Origin: Siphonodentalium dalli
Taxonomy: Eukaryota; Mollusca; Scaphopoda; Gadilida; Siphonodentaliidae
Assembly: GCA_032622095.1 (NCBI GenBank)
Contig: CP136067.1
Span: forward strand, 46,419,549 to 46,483,548
Direction of reading: 5' to 3'
DNA: 64,000 nt
Translations under genes and position numbers: made by a program
The notes under the pieces: model-generated
The model's database searches: none
The model's input: the letters and a program-made list of their open reading frames with translations, nothing else
What the model was told of the DNA's origin: nothing
Part shown: piece after piece, positions 63,767 through 64,000 of the stretch
Numbering within the stretch: position 1 is the first letter of the stretch
Layout: each line of letters opens with the position of its first letter

Positions 63767-64000
63767 AGTGTTCGCGCTGGTCCAAAAAATCTTGTAGCCA
63801 AAAGTTTAGCCATTACCAGATTTTTTTTAGCCAAATGAAAATGTTTTAAGCCGATTTTTCCCCAGGTATAATCGACCAGTGTTTGTGCTGGACCAAAAAA
63901 TCTTATGGCCAAATAAAAAAACAATTGTTCAAATGTTTTTTGGCCAAATTAAAAAAAGTTTGGCCAAATTAAATCCTCATTTTCTGGGCTCACAATTGAT
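63767..64000. mobile_element. Family H sequence, one or two ends (runs off the window)
   Basis: CAGTGTTCGCGCTGGTCC at 63768 and CAGTGTTTGTGCTGGACC at 63889, each followed by GCCAAA words, suggesting one insertion inside another. Confidence 0.5.

Overview
This is a non-coding-rich eukaryotic window: long introns with GT/AG splice sites, no operons, and dense short transposable elements. The exons read as conserved metazoan proteins. The abundance of TACATGTA and TACCGGTA words and of small palindromic DNA elements suggests a marine invertebrate, most likely a lophotrochozoan such as a bivalve. The species assignment is inference; the animal-gene identity is not.

Two protein-coding genes lie head to head, and most of their exons are too short to show up as open reading frames. 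On the minus strand, positions about 36595 down to 16899 carry the first four coding exons (22, 31, 10 and 47 whole codons plus split codons) of an LMBR1/LMBR1L-type multi-pass membrane protein; its remaining exons lie beyond position 1. On the plus strand, 47415-62534 carries the first eight coding exons of methionine synthase reductase (MTRR). These cover the FMN-binding flavodoxin domain, an unusually long Ser/Asp/Glu-rich linker and the start of the FAD/connecting domain. The FAD/NADPH C-terminal part lies beyond 64000. The divergent 5' ends are separated by about 10.8 kb of nested transposons.

Layout: 1-16900 is the LMBR1 side, full of MITEs (TTAA-flanked double-hairpin elements, TA-flanked stem-loops, hAT-type MITEs with 8-bp duplications, two kinds of modular repeat). 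16900-36600 holds LMBR1 exons 4 to 1 in introns that carry about ten copies of one 215-bp stem-loop, plus a 5S-rRNA-related sequence and a 1-kb hAT-like element. 37000-47400 is a transposon cluster: a LINE fragment inside a palindrome-rich element, a MULE deletion derivative with tandem-repeat arms, a foldback element with alternating-word arms, and nested hairpins. 47400-64000 holds MTRR exons 1-8, with introns carrying more of the same families and three further hAT-type insertions with recognisable target-site duplications.

The two genes are housekeeping or signalling genes with no evident functional link. The most notable features are in the repeats: at least five TTAA-flanked families, one element split by a 2-kb modular insertion, insertions nested at precise target sites, and two adjacent elements whose inverted arms are built of short tandem words.
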